DNA from: JAFLCM01 sp964510955
Lineage (GTDB): Bacteria; Planctomycetota; Phycisphaerae; Phycisphaerales; UBA1924
NCBI GenBank assembly: GCA_964510955.1
Contig: CAZEDW010000016.1
Location: forward strand, 1 to 64,000
Reading direction: 5' to 3'
DNA: 64,000 nucleotides
Translations under genes and position numbers: made by a program
Shown here: one piece after another, positions 17,592 through 25,837 of the stretch
How positions within the stretch are numbered: the stretch's first letter is position 1
How the letters are laid out: each line of letters starts with the position of its first letter
Notes under the pieces: model-generated
The model's input: the letters and a program-made list of their open reading frames with translations, nothing else
What the model was told of the DNA's origin: nothing
Database searches by the model: none

Positions 17592-18541
17592 TGGTACACC
17601 TCCCGGTAGCGCTTGCTGATCAGGTGCCCGGCGATGGTCAGGACAAAGGTCATCCCGAACAGCATCGCGGCCACCGCGTAGCACGAGAGGTACTCAACCC
17701 CGCCGGCGGGCGCATCGCCGAGGAAGATCTGCACCATGTACCCGGTCATGGTCTGCATGGGTTGGCGCGGATCTGCGGTGAGATTCGGCAGGCTGCCCGC
17801 GGCCAATGCCACGATCATGGTCTCGCCGATGGCGCGGGCCAGGGCCAGCAGGAAGGCCGCCACGATCCCGCTCAGCGCCGCCGGCAGGACCACCTTGACC
17901 GACACATCCAGCCGCGTCCCCCCCACCGCGTAGGCCCCCTCGCGAAGCCCGCGCGGCACCGCCCGCAGGGCATCCTCGGACAGCGAGCACACGATGGGCA
18001 GGCACATGATCCCCACCGCGATCCCGGCGCTGGCGGCGTTGTAGCCCTCGAAGTTCCCAAGCAGCCGCAGGCCCGGTGTGATCGCCACCAGCGCGAAGTA
18101 GCCGTACACCACCGTGGGCACCCCGGCCAGCAGCTCCAGCGCCGGCTTCAGCACGGCCCGCGCCTTCGGCGTGGCGTACTCCGAAAGAAAGAGCGCCGTC
18201 ATCAGGCCGATGGGGAGCGCCACCAGTGACGCGATCGTCGTGACCACCAGCGTGCCCGAGAGCAGGGGCCAGATGCCGAAGTGCTTTTCTGAGCCCAGCA
18301 GCGGCGTCCAGCGGGCGCCGGTGAAGAACTCCCACACGCTGACGCTGGGGTGCCGGAAAAACGCCCAGGCCTGGACCGCCAGCACGCCCACGATCGCCGC
18401 GGTGGTGAGGACGCTGAACAGACCGCACGCGGCCAGCAACGCGTTGACGATGCCCTCGCGGGCGCGGCGGGCCACGGGCGAGCGCCGGCGCCCAACCGCC
18501 ACGGTGTTCAACGGGGGGATGGACGCCGACGCTTGCGTCAT
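17588..18541 (-). CDS. pstC: phosphate ABC transporter permease PstC
   Basis: A 317-residue membrane permease that pairs with PstA. Visible segments are the helix [22 protein letters not shown], the phosphate-permease segment [39 protein letters not shown], the cytoplasmic EAA-type loop [19 protein letters not shown] and [17 protein letters not shown]. The likely start is the ATG at 18541; the frame remains open to 18589. The ribosome-binding site is weak (GGAGAG about 13 bases upstream). It overlaps pstA by four bases. Confidence 0.93.
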   Translation of the reverse strand: MTQASASIPPLNTVAVGRRRSPVARRAREGIVNALLAACGLFSVLTTAAIVGVLAVQAWAFFRHPSVSVWEFFTGARWTPLLGSEKHFGIWPLLSGTLVVTTIASLVALPIGLMTALFLSEYATPKARAVLKPALELLAGVPTVVYGYFALVAITPGLRLLGNFEGYNAASAGIAVGIMCLPIVCSLSEDALRAVPRGLREGAYAVGGTRLDVSVKVVLPAALSGIVAAFLLALARAIGETMIVALAAGSLPNLTADPRQPMQTMTGYMVQIFLGDAPAGGVEYLSCYAVAAMLFGMTFVLTIAGHLISKRYREVYQ

Positions 18542-18667
18542 GCGGTACGGATCATCTCTCCATCCGGCGCCGCGGCGGGCGACTTGCATCGCCGTGCACC
18601 GGCTGTCCCCACTTCTCCCACGGGAATCGGACGATTCCGCGTGGCAGTGGGCCTTTTCGGCGCCCGC

Positions 18668-19657
18668 TCAGCGGTACAGCTCCTCCAGCGGGCCGTGCTT
18701 GCTCTGCCCCTTGTCATCGAGGAACTGGGTGCCGGTTCGCTTGTTGTCGAAGTTGACCTTGGTCCTGGCGGTGAGGCTGTCGGGCAGCTTCACATAGCCG
18801 ACCTGTTCGACCAGCTTGTTGGCGTTGCTGAGGTAGAACTTCACGAACTCGCGCACCGCCGGGCGCGCGGCGCTCTTGGCGTTGACGTAGATGAAGAGCG
18901 GGCGGCTGAAGGGGGCGTAGGTGCCCTTCTCGACGGTTTCGTGCGAGGGCGCGACGGCTCCCTTGCCGCCGTCGATGGCGAGCGCCTTGAGCTTGTCCTT
19001 GTTCTCGACGTAGTACGCGAAGCCGAAGAAGCCCAGGGCTCCCTCGTCGCCCTCGACGCCGCGCACCAGCACGTTGTCGTCCTCCGAGACCGACATGTCG
19101 CCGCGGATGGCGCCCTTCTTGCCTGCGACGACCTCCTTGAAGTAATCGAATGTCCCGCTGTCGGTGCCGGGGCTGTAGAGCTTGATGGGCTTGTCCGGCC
19201 AGTCCGGACGGATGTCCTTCCACGTCTTCACCGCCGACCCGTCGAGGTAGATTTTCTTCAGCTCGTCCACCGTGAGCGATGAGGCCCAGGTGTTCTTGGG
19301 GTTGACTACCAGCGTCAGCCCGTCGAACGCGATGGGCAGCTCGATGAACTCGATGCCGTTGCTGAGGGCCTTGTCCAGCTCTTCCTTGGTGATCGGGCGC
19401 GAGGCGTCGGAGATGTCGATCTCACCCGCCGTGGACTTCTTGAACCCGCCGCCGGTGCCGGAGATGCCGACCGCGACCTCCACGCCCGGCATGGCCTTCT
19501 TGAACTCCTCGGCGACGGCCATTGAGATGGGGCCGACCGTGGACGAGCCGTCCACCTTCACCTGGCCCTTGACGTTGGGCGCCTGGGCCTGCGCGGATGC
19601 GCCGCCCGCCAGCATCCCCACCGCCGCTACAAGCACGCCGAGCATTGAGGTCTTCAT
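18668..19657 (-). CDS. pstS: phosphate-binding protein PstS
   Basis: A 329-residue exported substrate-binding protein that delivers inorganic phosphate to PstCA. It has a signal peptide (MLGVLVAAVGMLAGGASAQAQ, without a lipobox Cys) and the phosphate-contact segments VDGSSTVGPISMAVAEEF, SGTGGGFKKSTAGEIDISD, LYSPGTDSGTFDYFKE and LGFFGFAYY. Length and motif order match the family. First gene of the leftward pstS-C-A-B-phoU operon, with 126 bases to pstC. No convincing Pho box (tandem TGTCAT-type repeats) was found upstream. Confidence 0.94.
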   Translation of the reverse strand: MKTSMLGVLVAAVGMLAGGASAQAQAPNVKGQVKVDGSSTVGPISMAVAEEFKKAMPGVEVAVGISGTGGGFKKSTAGEIDISDASRPITKEELDKALSNGIEFIELPIAFDGLTLVVNPKNTWASSLTVDELKKIYLDGSAVKTWKDIRPDWPDKPIKLYSPGTDSGTFDYFKEVVAGKKGAIRGDMSVSEDDNVLVRGVEGDEGALGFFGFAYYVENKDKLKALAIDGGKGAVAPSHETVEKGTYAPFSRPLFIYVNAKSAARPAVREFVKFYLSNANKLVEQVGYVKLPDSLTARTKVNFDNKRTGTQFLDDKGQSKHGPLEELYR

Positions 19658-20121
19658 CGAGGTCTCCCTATGTGATCGTGGATCGAAGGCTTTGCATCCG
19701 TTCGGCCGGGAGCGGCAAGCGTCCCGGCGGCCCGTCCCCCCATCCGGATGTTCGCATGCGATTGTTCAGAATGCGCTAAGGCTTCTTTACAATCCTTCCA
19801 AGCCCGCCGCCGTAGAATCGGGGGTGGCGGCGGCCCCTCCCCCGGGGGGGGCGTCGTTCGAATGGGACCCAGACGGCCCACGGGACTGATGGGCCCGATG
19901 CCCGGCCCGCGATTGCCCCAGCCTGACCTCCGTCACCCCTACACCCGCTCACCCCGTCACCCCTACCGCCCCTCACCCCAACGCCCCCGCCTCCTCCGTT
20001 CCACTCCGAGCCCTTCCTCTCCAATCCCAGTCCCCATTCCCCCTCTGATTCCCCGCCGCGCGCTCAGAGCCCTCTGAGTTCCATCCCGAATCTCTCCGTC
20101 CCCTCCGTCCCTCCGCGTTCA
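19658..20121. other. gene-free region between divergent pstS and thiolase
   Basis: This 464-base gap must hold the promoters of the pst operon and of the thiolase gene, but I see no clear sigma-70 boxes or Pho box. From about 19915 to 20110 it is a C-rich, low-complexity stretch with almost no G; it includes two direct copies of CGTCACCCCTAC (19931-19942 and 19955-19966). A GGGACC/CATGGG-type degenerate motif occurs around 19861-19900. Confidence 0.5.
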
Positions 20122-21318
20122 ATGGACCTGACCATGTGCCAAACCCCCGTCATCCTCGCCGCCAAGCGCACCCCCATCGGCAAGTTCTTCGGCGGCCTCT
20201 CCAAGGTCCCCTCCCCCATCCTCGGCTCGTATGCCATCAAGGCGCTCTTCGCCGAGCAGCCCGCGCTTTCCGGGGGGGGCGCGGTGGATGAGGTGATCAT
20301 GGGCAACGTGCTGCAGGCCGGGCTGGGCCAGAACCCCGCCCGCCAGGCGGCGCTCAAGGCCGGGCTCCCAGACACCATGTCCGCCGTCACGGTGAACAAG
20401 GTGTGCGGCAGCGGCCTGCAGGCGGTCATGCTCGCCGCGCAGTCCATCCGCGCGAACGACAACGGCCTCGTGATCGCCGGCGGCTTCGAGAACATGACTG
20501 CCGCCCCGCACTTCGCCCGTGTCCGCGAGGGCGTGAAGTACGGCCCCGCCACCATGGAAGACCACATGGCCTACGACGGCCTCCGCTGCCCGTTCGAGGG
20601 CTGGGCGATGACCGCCGCCGCCGACCACATCGCCAAGAAGTTCGAGATCACCCGCGCCGACCAGGACCGCTTCAGCGCCCAGTCTCACCAGCGCGCCGCC
20701 GAGGCGACCAAGCAGGGGTGGTTCAAGAGCGAGATCGTGGCGCTCACCGGCGAGCAGTGCCTCGACAAGAAGTCCCCCGGCGTGAGCGCCGACGAGGGCA
20801 TCCGGCCTGAGTCCACCGCCGACGCGCTGGGCAAGCTGCGGGCGCTACCTGGTCACGAAACGATTACCGCGGCGAACGCTTCGCAGATTTCCGACGGCGC
20901 GGCGGCCATCGCGGTGGCCTGCATGAAAACCGCCGAGAAGCTGGGCATCAAGCCCATCGCCAAGATCCTGAGCTACCACACCAGCGGCGTGGCCCCCAAG
21001 GACATCTTCGCCGCCCCCATCGAGGGCATCAAAGGGGCGCTGGCGAAGGCCAAGCTGGAGATTAAGGACATTGATCTGTTCGAGATCAACGAGGCGTTTG
21101 CATCGCAGGTGCTGTGCAACGTGAAGGCTCTGGGGATTCCCGAGAGCAAGCTCAACGTGTGCGGCGGCGGGATTGCGCTGGGGCACCCGATCGGGGCCTC
21201 AGGGGCACGGGTGCTGGTGACGCTGCTGCACCAGTTGGTTCGGACGGGAGGCAAGCGCGGCGTGGCAGCGCTGTGCCTGGGTGGGGGGAATGCGGTGGCG
21301 GTGGTGATTGAGAGGTGA
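20122..21318 (+). CDS. acetyl-CoA C-acetyltransferase (thiolase)
   Basis: A 398-residue biosynthetic/degradative thiolase that condenses two acetyl-CoA to acetoacetyl-CoA or runs the reverse reaction. The catalytic residues are visible: C95 in VNKVCGSGLQAV (acyl-enzyme), H355 in IALGHPIGASGAR, and C385 in AALCLGGGNAV. NEAFA and CGGG motifs are also present. The protein opens with PVILAAKRTPIGKFFGGLS, typical of acetoacetyl-CoA thiolases; either ATG at 20122 or at 20134 could start it. No 3-hydroxyacyl-CoA dehydrogenase or CoA-transferase gene is adjacent, so the pathway (ketone bodies, fatty acids, PHB) cannot be decided. Confidence 0.93.
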   Translation: MDLTMCQTPVILAAKRTPIGKFFGGLSKVPSPILGSYAIKALFAEQPALSGGGAVDEVIMGNVLQAGLGQNPARQAALKAGLPDTMSAVTVNKVCGSGLQAVMLAAQSIRANDNGLVIAGGFENMTAAPHFARVREGVKYGPATMEDHMAYDGLRCPFEGWAMTAAADHIAKKFEITRADQDRFSAQSHQRAAEATKQGWFKSEIVALTGEQCLDKKSPGVSADEGIRPESTADALGKLRALPGHETITAANASQISDGAAAIAVACMKTAEKLGIKPIAKILSYHTSGVAPKDIFAAPIEGIKGALAKAKLEIKDIDLFEINEAFASQVLCNVKALGIPESKLNVCGGGIALGHPIGASGARVLVTLLHQLVRTGGKRGVAALCLGGGNAVAVVIER

Positions 21319-21324
21319 GGAAGT

Positions 21325-21418
21325 GTGCCACCGGCTTCCGTCTTCGGAAGTCGGTGGGCTTGGACGCCCTCAGCCACCGGAGGGCACCGACTTGCTCAGG
21401 GCAGCAAGTCGGTGGCAC
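21325..21418. repeat. REP-like palindromic element 1
   Basis: A 94-base element bounded by GTGCCACCGGCTT and AAGTCGGTGGCAC, which are inverted copies. Inside are two hairpins: CTTCCG-TCTT-CGGAAG (left) and CTTGCT-CAGGGC-AGCAAG (right). It lies directly after the thiolase stop codon. It shares its plan with four other elements between 22344 and 24978. Confidence 0.8.
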
Positions 21419-21467
21419 GACTCAGACAACTCGATGCCACCCGCCGCCTAGTAGACAATAGCCACCA

Positions 21468-22019
21468 ATGAACTGCTTGCAATGCGATTGCGATCTTGGG
21501 GCAGTCATTGGACGCCGATGCCCGGAGTGCGGCCGCGCCTTTGATCGCAGCGATCCAAAAACATTTCGTTTGCATTCGGACGTCGATCGCATAGGTCGCC
21601 CCGGTCTGTTTGTTATGGGCACAGGATGCAGTTTTGTTACACTGCTTTTTCCAATTGTCGGAAGGACGGCGCAGCCGATGCCTGTGTTTTTGATACTATT
21701 CAAGGTCGGCAGGTCAACCTGTGCTGGTGCTTGGAACGACTTTCCTCGAGAGTGGTTTGTCGCGTTTGGATGTTATGTACTATTCTTGCTTCTTGCGGTC
21801 GCTTCGTGTCTGAAACCAACGAGACTGGCTCGCGTCGTTTATTTTGGCGGCTATCCCGTTGGGATCGCGGGTTTTGTCCTGTTGGCATTCCCCTTTGGAT
21901 TGGCCATTCAGGTCCCGCTAGTTCTAGTATCATGCGTGCCTGCTCTGAGTATGGTGATAACATATTTGGTAGTCGGACTTTTCGCCCTCAAGACTTCGAA
22001 TAATGGAAATATGCCGTGA
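21468..22019 (+). CDS. zinc-ribbon multi-pass membrane protein
   Basis: A 183-residue protein of unknown function. The N terminus is a zinc ribbon (MNCLQCDCDL and RRCPECGRAFDRSDPKTF). The rest contains four hydrophobic segments, about 46-65, 95-115, 122-147 and 148-172. The CPECGRAFD-x-SDP motif recurs in planctomycete membrane proteins in my general knowledge of the group. The gene is visibly poorer in G+C than its neighbours, with T-rich codons (TTT, ATT, GTT), suggesting recent transfer or relaxed selection. It sits between REP-like elements 1 and 2. Confidence 0.6.
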   Translation: MNCLQCDCDLGAVIGRRCPECGRAFDRSDPKTFRLHSDVDRIGRPGLFVMGTGCSFVTLLFPIVGRTAQPMPVFLILFKVGRSTCAGAWNDFPREWFVAFGCYVLFLLLAVASCLKPTRLARVVYFGGYPVGIAGFVLLAFPFGLAIQVPLVLVSCVPALSMVITYLVVGLFALKTSNNGNMP

Positions 22020-22343
22020 ACGTGGTGAAATGGCGCAGACGTTGGACTGGCGACTTCTGTGGCGACTCGGCCTGACCAACGGCTTAGGCACCCCCTCATC
22101 CCCTGAAACGAAAGTACGGGCCTGTGGCGTCCTTTCTAAGTATTCGGTTCAGGCCGCAGCTCAAAGCAGGAATTCAACAACCCGCCGAGTCGATCGCATC
22201 GAAGGTCTGGGCTGTCGGGCGAACACCACTCGCCGGACGACTTGACGATCGTCCGATTGGCCAACCGACGCCGACGGTATTTCGCCACCTTGTTTCTCAG
22301 ATACTTCGTTCCACGGCGGGTGGCCTGCTCCGCGCCCAATTCG

Positions 22344-22430
22344 GGTGGCATGCTCTCGTCTTCGAGAGCATGGCCCCCTCCACGCTCTCCCGCAAAACAT
22401 CCATGCTCTCGCGGACGAGAGCATGCCACC
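22344..22430. repeat. REP-like palindromic element 2
   Basis: An 87-base element bounded by perfect inverted copies GGTGGCATGCTCTCGTC and GACGAGAGCATGCCACC. Left hairpin CATGCTCTCG-TCTT-CGAGAGCATG (22349-22372); right hairpin CATGCTCTCG-CGGA-CGAGAGCATG (22402-22425). The stems differ completely in sequence from elements 1 and 3, but the layout and left loop TCTT are the same. Confidence 0.82.
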
Positions 22431-22486
22431 GTTCAAGTGATCGCGGCACAAGCTGGCCACCGGAACACCCCGATGCAGTACGCCGG

Positions 22487-22579
22487 GTGCCACGATGGAC
22501 CGTCTTCGGTCCGTCGTGCTGCCCTCCTACCACCCACGAACCCGGACCACGACGGGCCGAGGACGGCCCATCGTGGCAC
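22487..22579. repeat. REP-like palindromic element 3
   Basis: A 93-base element. Outer inverted repeats GTGCCACGATGGACCGTC and GACGGCCCATCGTGGCAC (one mismatch); left hairpin GGACCG-TCTT-CGGTCC, right hairpin GGGCCG-AGGA-CGGCCC. It lies just downstream of the 3' end of the transposase gene and is nearly the same as element 4 on the gene's other side. Confidence 0.88.
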
Positions 22580-22598
22580 GTCTCCGGCGTCCCTACCT

Positions 22599-23183
22599 CT
22601 ACATGTACCCCTTCCACGGGTCCCACGCGATCCTTTCTCCCGGCGGTGGGTCACACGTCACGTCGCCGGCGCGCTCTCCCATCCACCAGCGGACGCTCGA
22701 CCACGCCCAGTCTTCAGGGCGTTCGACCAGACCCCGCTCGACCGGGTTGCGGTGGATGTAGCGAACGGTCTCCGAGAACTCTGTCATGTTGCGGATGTTC
22801 CGGTCGAATCCGCCGCCGCGTTGCCAGAAGCGGCATCGGCCCGCGTCGTCGGTGATGCGCGAAAGCACGGGCGCCCCGATCTCCCGCCATCGCTGGATCA
22901 CGCGGCGAGCGATCACGGGCTTGATGCTCAGCGCCACGGCGTGCCAGTCCGATTCTCGCGGAATGCGCGCGAGCAGGTGGACGTGCTCCGGCATCGTCAC
23001 CCAGGCGAACAACTCGAAATCGAGCCGCTGGTGGGCCGCCTCCAGGACGCCGGAAAAAGCATCGCGGATTCGTGGGTTTCCCAGCAGCGGCAGGCGGTGG
23101 TAGCACGAGAACGTGACAAATCGGATGTCGCCGCCGTGTTCCCGCCTACGCAACCGCTTGCGGATTGGCGCATCATCCGACAT
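22599..23183 (-). CDS. REP-associated tyrosine transposase (RAYT, Y1/IS200-like)
   Basis: A 194-residue single-domain HUH transposase-like protein. The histidine pair is in TMPEHVHLLARIP, and the likely catalytic tyrosine is in VRYIHRNPVERGLV, followed by the conserved end DWAWSSVRWWMG. The N-terminal RFVTFSCYHRLPLL is also typical. RAYT enzymes are domesticated IS200/IS605 relatives that bind and cleave REP hairpins. The gene sits exactly between two near-identical REP-like elements, 22487-22579 and 23202-23295, which are therefore its probable substrates. No flanking IS ends other than these are visible. The start ATG at 23183 lacks a strong ribosome-binding site. Confidence 0.88.
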   Translation of the reverse strand: MSDDAPIRKRLRRREHGGDIRFVTFSCYHRLPLLGNPRIRDAFSGVLEAAHQRLDFELFAWVTMPEHVHLLARIPRESDWHAVALSIKPVIARRVIQRWREIGAPVLSRITDDAGRCRFWQRGGGFDRNIRNMTEFSETVRYIHRNPVERGLVERPEDWAWSSVRWWMGERAGDVTCDPPPGERIAWDPWKGYM

Positions 23184-23201
23184 GGAGAAATCCTACCGAA
23201 A

Positions 23202-23295
23202 GTGCCACGATGGACCGTCCGCGGTCCGTCGCGTCGGGAGAAGTGGGTGGCACAGGAGAGGAGCACGACGGGCCGAGGCCGGCCCATCGTGGCAC
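23202..23295. repeat. REP-like palindromic element 4
   Basis: A 94-base element 18 bases upstream of the transposase start. Outer repeats GTGCCACGATGGACCGTCC and GGCCGGCCCATCGTGGCAC (imperfect); left hairpin GGACCG-TCCG-CGGTCC, right hairpin GGGCCG-AGGC-CGGCCC. Same stems as element 3 with different loops. Confidence 0.88.
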
Positions 23296-23462
23296 GGCGG
23301 GTGGGTGGGCCAATAATCCACCCCCAGCGTTTACGCCCTCTGCCGTGTGGCATGTCCAAGTCCGCTTGGACATGCTCCAAACGTGGCCCAAGTCGTCGCC
23401 AAGCAGCCGGACCCGCATAGCATTCCCAAGGCAAGACCGCCCCGGAGAACGGAGAGAGCAAA

Positions 23463-24833
23463 ATGATTCGCGCAGTAACACCGTCGCTGGCTCGGGGGAT
23501 CGGCGTGTTTGTACTCGCGATCCGGTCGCTCATCCGCAACGCCGCCTTGCTCCTCGGAGCAAGATGCTCATTGGCGACCGACGGTGAACCTCGTCGATCA
23601 ACGCCCGGCCTTCGGTTCTTCGTCTCCGTGTGCGCGGCGGCCGCGATCGGCGCCTTGACACCCTCGTCCCCTGCCCAGCCCGCCAGTCTGTCCCTGGCCA
23701 GCCGGGCCTACGCGCGAATCCCCGCGAGCCCCGACTTTGCGCTCCAGCAGTTCACGCTCTCGGTCTGGCTCAAGCCGACGGGCCCGGGCGAGAACGGCGG
23801 CGGGACGCTCGTTTCCAAGTCGGGCCGACCGGACATCGGGGTTTTTCTCTGCTCGTGGTGGATGGGGTGGTCGTCGCAGACGCACCAGGTCATCGGCCTC
23901 GTCGTGCATGATTACGGCGTCAGCGCCAAGTCGGTCACCTCCAATGCGACCGTCGCACTGGGGCAGGAGGCCCACGCCGCGCTCACGTTTGATGGTGTCA
24001 CGCTGCGCCTGTACATCAACGGCGTGCTCGACAAGGAAGAGGCGTACGGATTCAGCGGCGTCTACTACAGCACCGAAGACGTCATGATCGGCGCGTTCAA
24101 CAGCAACACCGGGTACACCTTTAACCGTTTCGACGGCCTGCTCGACGACATCTCGATCTGGAACCGGGCGCTGAGCGCCGGCGAGGTCGCATCGCTGGCC
24201 GCCTGCGAGCCCGTCGGCTCGGGCAACGGCATCGTCGCGCACCTGCCCTTCACCGACCAGCAGCTGACCGACACCTCGGGGCACGCCCACTCGGCGGCGC
24301 CCGTCGGCACGATCGCGTTCGGCCCACAGATCGGTGCGCTGGGCACGGGCCCCGTGTTCACGGCTCAACCCTCGGGCCAGACGGCGTGCCCGGCGGTTTC
24401 GGCGGGATTCACGGTCACGGCCTCGGGTGCTTCGGAGTTCCAGTGGCAGATCCAGACCGGCGTGGGCACCACGGCTGATCTGACCACCGGCCCGCTCGCG
24501 CTCCCCTGCGGCGGCTCGGTGCAGGCCACGAATCCGACCTCGGCGCAGACCGCCATCGCGGTGTCCCCGTGCCCCGGTGAGAGCACCTACACAGTCCGCT
24601 GCGTCGCCACCAGTCCTTGCGGCAGCTCCGCCAGCAGTTTCGCCGACATCGTGATCCTGCCGGACCTCAACTCCGACGGTGTGATCAACACCGCCGATTT
24701 GGTCACGATGCTGGTCCACTTCGGCCAGGCCGGGACGTCGTTCCTGCAGGGCAACATCGCTGGCGCCGACGGCACGGTGAACACGGGCGATCTCGTCGCG
24801 CTGTTGGTAAGGTTCGGACAGCTTTGTCCGTAG
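23463..24833 (+). CDS. secreted LamG-domain protein with dockerin-like C terminus
   Basis: A 456-residue exported protein. A hydrophobic segment at about 50-68 (LRFFVSVCAAAAIGALTPSS) is the likely signal, preceded by an unusually long N-terminal region, so the true start may be further in than the ATG at 23463 (GGAGAG seven bases upstream supports it). Residues about 75-230 are a concanavalin-like LamG fold (FTLSVWLKPTG, LTFDGVTLRLYINGVLD, FDGLLDDISIWNRALSAGE), which usually binds glycans. An Ig-like segment with SGQTACPAVSAGFTV follows. The end has two calcium-loop repeats, DLNSDGVINTADLVTMLVHFG and then DGTVNTGDLVALLVRFGQLCP-type sequence, ending exactly at the stop. Confidence 0.8.
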   Translation: MIRAVTPSLARGIGVFVLAIRSLIRNAALLLGARCSLATDGEPRRSTPGLRFFVSVCAAAAIGALTPSSPAQPASLSLASRAYARIPASPDFALQQFTLSVWLKPTGPGENGGGTLVSKSGRPDIGVFLCSWWMGWSSQTHQVIGLVVHDYGVSAKSVTSNATVALGQEAHAALTFDGVTLRLYINGVLDKEEAYGFSGVYYSTEDVMIGAFNSNTGYTFNRFDGLLDDISIWNRALSAGEVASLAACEPVGSGNGIVAHLPFTDQQLTDTSGHAHSAAPVGTIAFGPQIGALGTGPVFTAQPSGQTACPAVSAGFTVTASGASEFQWQIQTGVGTTADLTTGPLALPCGGSVQATNPTSAQTAIAVSPCPGESTYTVRCVATSPCGSSASSFADIVILPDLNSDGVINTADLVTMLVHFGQAGTSFLQGNIAGADGTVNTGDLVALLVRFGQLCP

Positions 24834-24863
24834 CGCGAATTCTTCGGCGCGTGGCCCGGCCTC

Positions 24864-24978
24864 GTGCCACGGGTTTACGTCCTCGGATACCCGTGGCGGA
24901 GTCCACGGGCGGCCCTGACCACCCGAACTGCGGGGCATTCGCCACGGGCATCTCCGAGGTCGGAGAAGCCTGTGGCAC
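24864..24978. repeat. REP-like palindromic element 5
   Basis: A longer, more degenerate member: outer GTGCCAC (24864-24870) and GTGGCAC (24972-24978); left hairpin CGGGTTTACG-TCCT-CGGATACCCG with two mismatches; right hairpin CTCCG-AGGT-CGGAG. It lies between a dockerin gene and a convergent PEP-CTERM gene. Confidence 0.7.
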
Positions 24979-25010
24979 GACCGGCCCTGTGGCGTGTGTT
25001 CGCCCGTGTC

Positions 25011-25646
25011 TCAGCGCCGGCGCCGCGCGCCCGCGGCGAGCGCCCCGATTCCCATGAACGCCGCCACGCCCGGCGCTGGGACGACCGACACGTCGAAGTT
25101 GTCGACGATGAACGTGTTGTCGTTGAACCCCGATTCGGGGTTGTGGCGTACCTGGAGCCGCAGGGCGTTGCCTGTGCCGGTGAAGTTGAACAGCTCGCTG
25201 TGCAGCCCCGGCGACAGGCCGTAGCTGGCGTTGACCAGCACGGCGTCGGTGAGCACATCGGCGACCGTGACGTTCAGCAGCGGCGCCTGGCTGCCAAACC
25301 AGTTTTCCCAGTCGAACGAGAGGCTGTACTCCACACCCGCGTCGGAGGCGAAGTCCTGGTACATGCTGACATTGTGACCGTTGAGGCCCTCGCCGTCGGT
25401 GTTCAGCGAGTAGGCGCCCGAGATCGTCGGGTAGGCGCCGGGGTTGCTGTGGATCGTGGCGCCGTGGTCTGCCTCGATGGTCCAGCCGGGGATCATCGTT
25501 CCGACGAAGAGCGTGTACGAGCCGTCGCCGCCGATGCCGTTGTTCCAGTTCGGCATGTTCTCGAAGTCGCCGTTGACGAGGATATTGGCCGACGCCGTGG
25601 AACCGAGCGCCGAGGCGACAACAGCAGCAGCAACGCAACGCTTCAT
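25011..25646 (-). CDS. PEP-CTERM-like secreted protein
   Basis: A 211-residue exported protein. Signal peptide ends near GSTASA; the mature part begins NILVNGDFENMPNWNNG, a start typical of DUF642/carbohydrate-binding beta-sandwich surface proteins, and continues as one beta-rich domain. The C-terminal tail is VVPAPGVAAFMGIG followed by AGARRRR, a PEP-CTERM variant with PAPG in place of PEP. GGGAGAA lies eight bases before the ATG at 25646; the frame is open further upstream without a better start. The domain probably binds a cell-surface polymer. Confidence 0.75.
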   Translation of the reverse strand: MKRCVAAAVVASALGSTASANILVNGDFENMPNWNNGIGGDGSYTLFVGTMIPGWTIEADHGATIHSNPGAYPTISGAYSLNTDGEGLNGHNVSMYQDFASDAGVEYSLSFDWENWFGSQAPLLNVTVADVLTDAVLVNASYGLSPGLHSELFNFTGTGNALRLQVRHNPESGFNDNTFIVDNFDVSVVPAPGVAAFMGIGALAAGARRRR

Positions 25647-25837
25647 GACAAACTTCTCCCTGTGTGCGGTGCCCGTCTGGGGGCGCCCTGTGCGATGGAT
25701 AACACGAAAACACTGTGTTTCCAGTGCCAAGTATACACCAAACCGGCGGAGGAGCAACAAAGGCCCGGCAATCTGGATGGGTGCGGGTCCGCCGGCTGCG
25801 CTCCCCACCCAGCGCCACGGCGGATAGGCTGGCGGCC

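Larger units (their letters stand above)
22020..22598. other. gene-free region with REP-like elements
   Basis: A 579-base gap after the zinc-ribbon gene and before the 3' end of the transposase gene. Elements 2 (22344-22430) and 3 (22487-22579) occupy its right half. The left part (22020-22343) shows no convincing gene, although it retains short open frames, and could be decayed coding sequence. Confidence 0.5.

Noticed and set aside
19658..20121. A Pho box upstream of pstS.
   Set aside because: No tandem TGTCAT-type repeats found; only AT-richer stretches such as TTCTTTACAATCC, which are not diagnostic.
21325..24978. A CRISPR array.
   Set aside because: Repeats are spaced irregularly, are palindromic hairpins with different stems, and have no unique equal-length spacers or cas genes.
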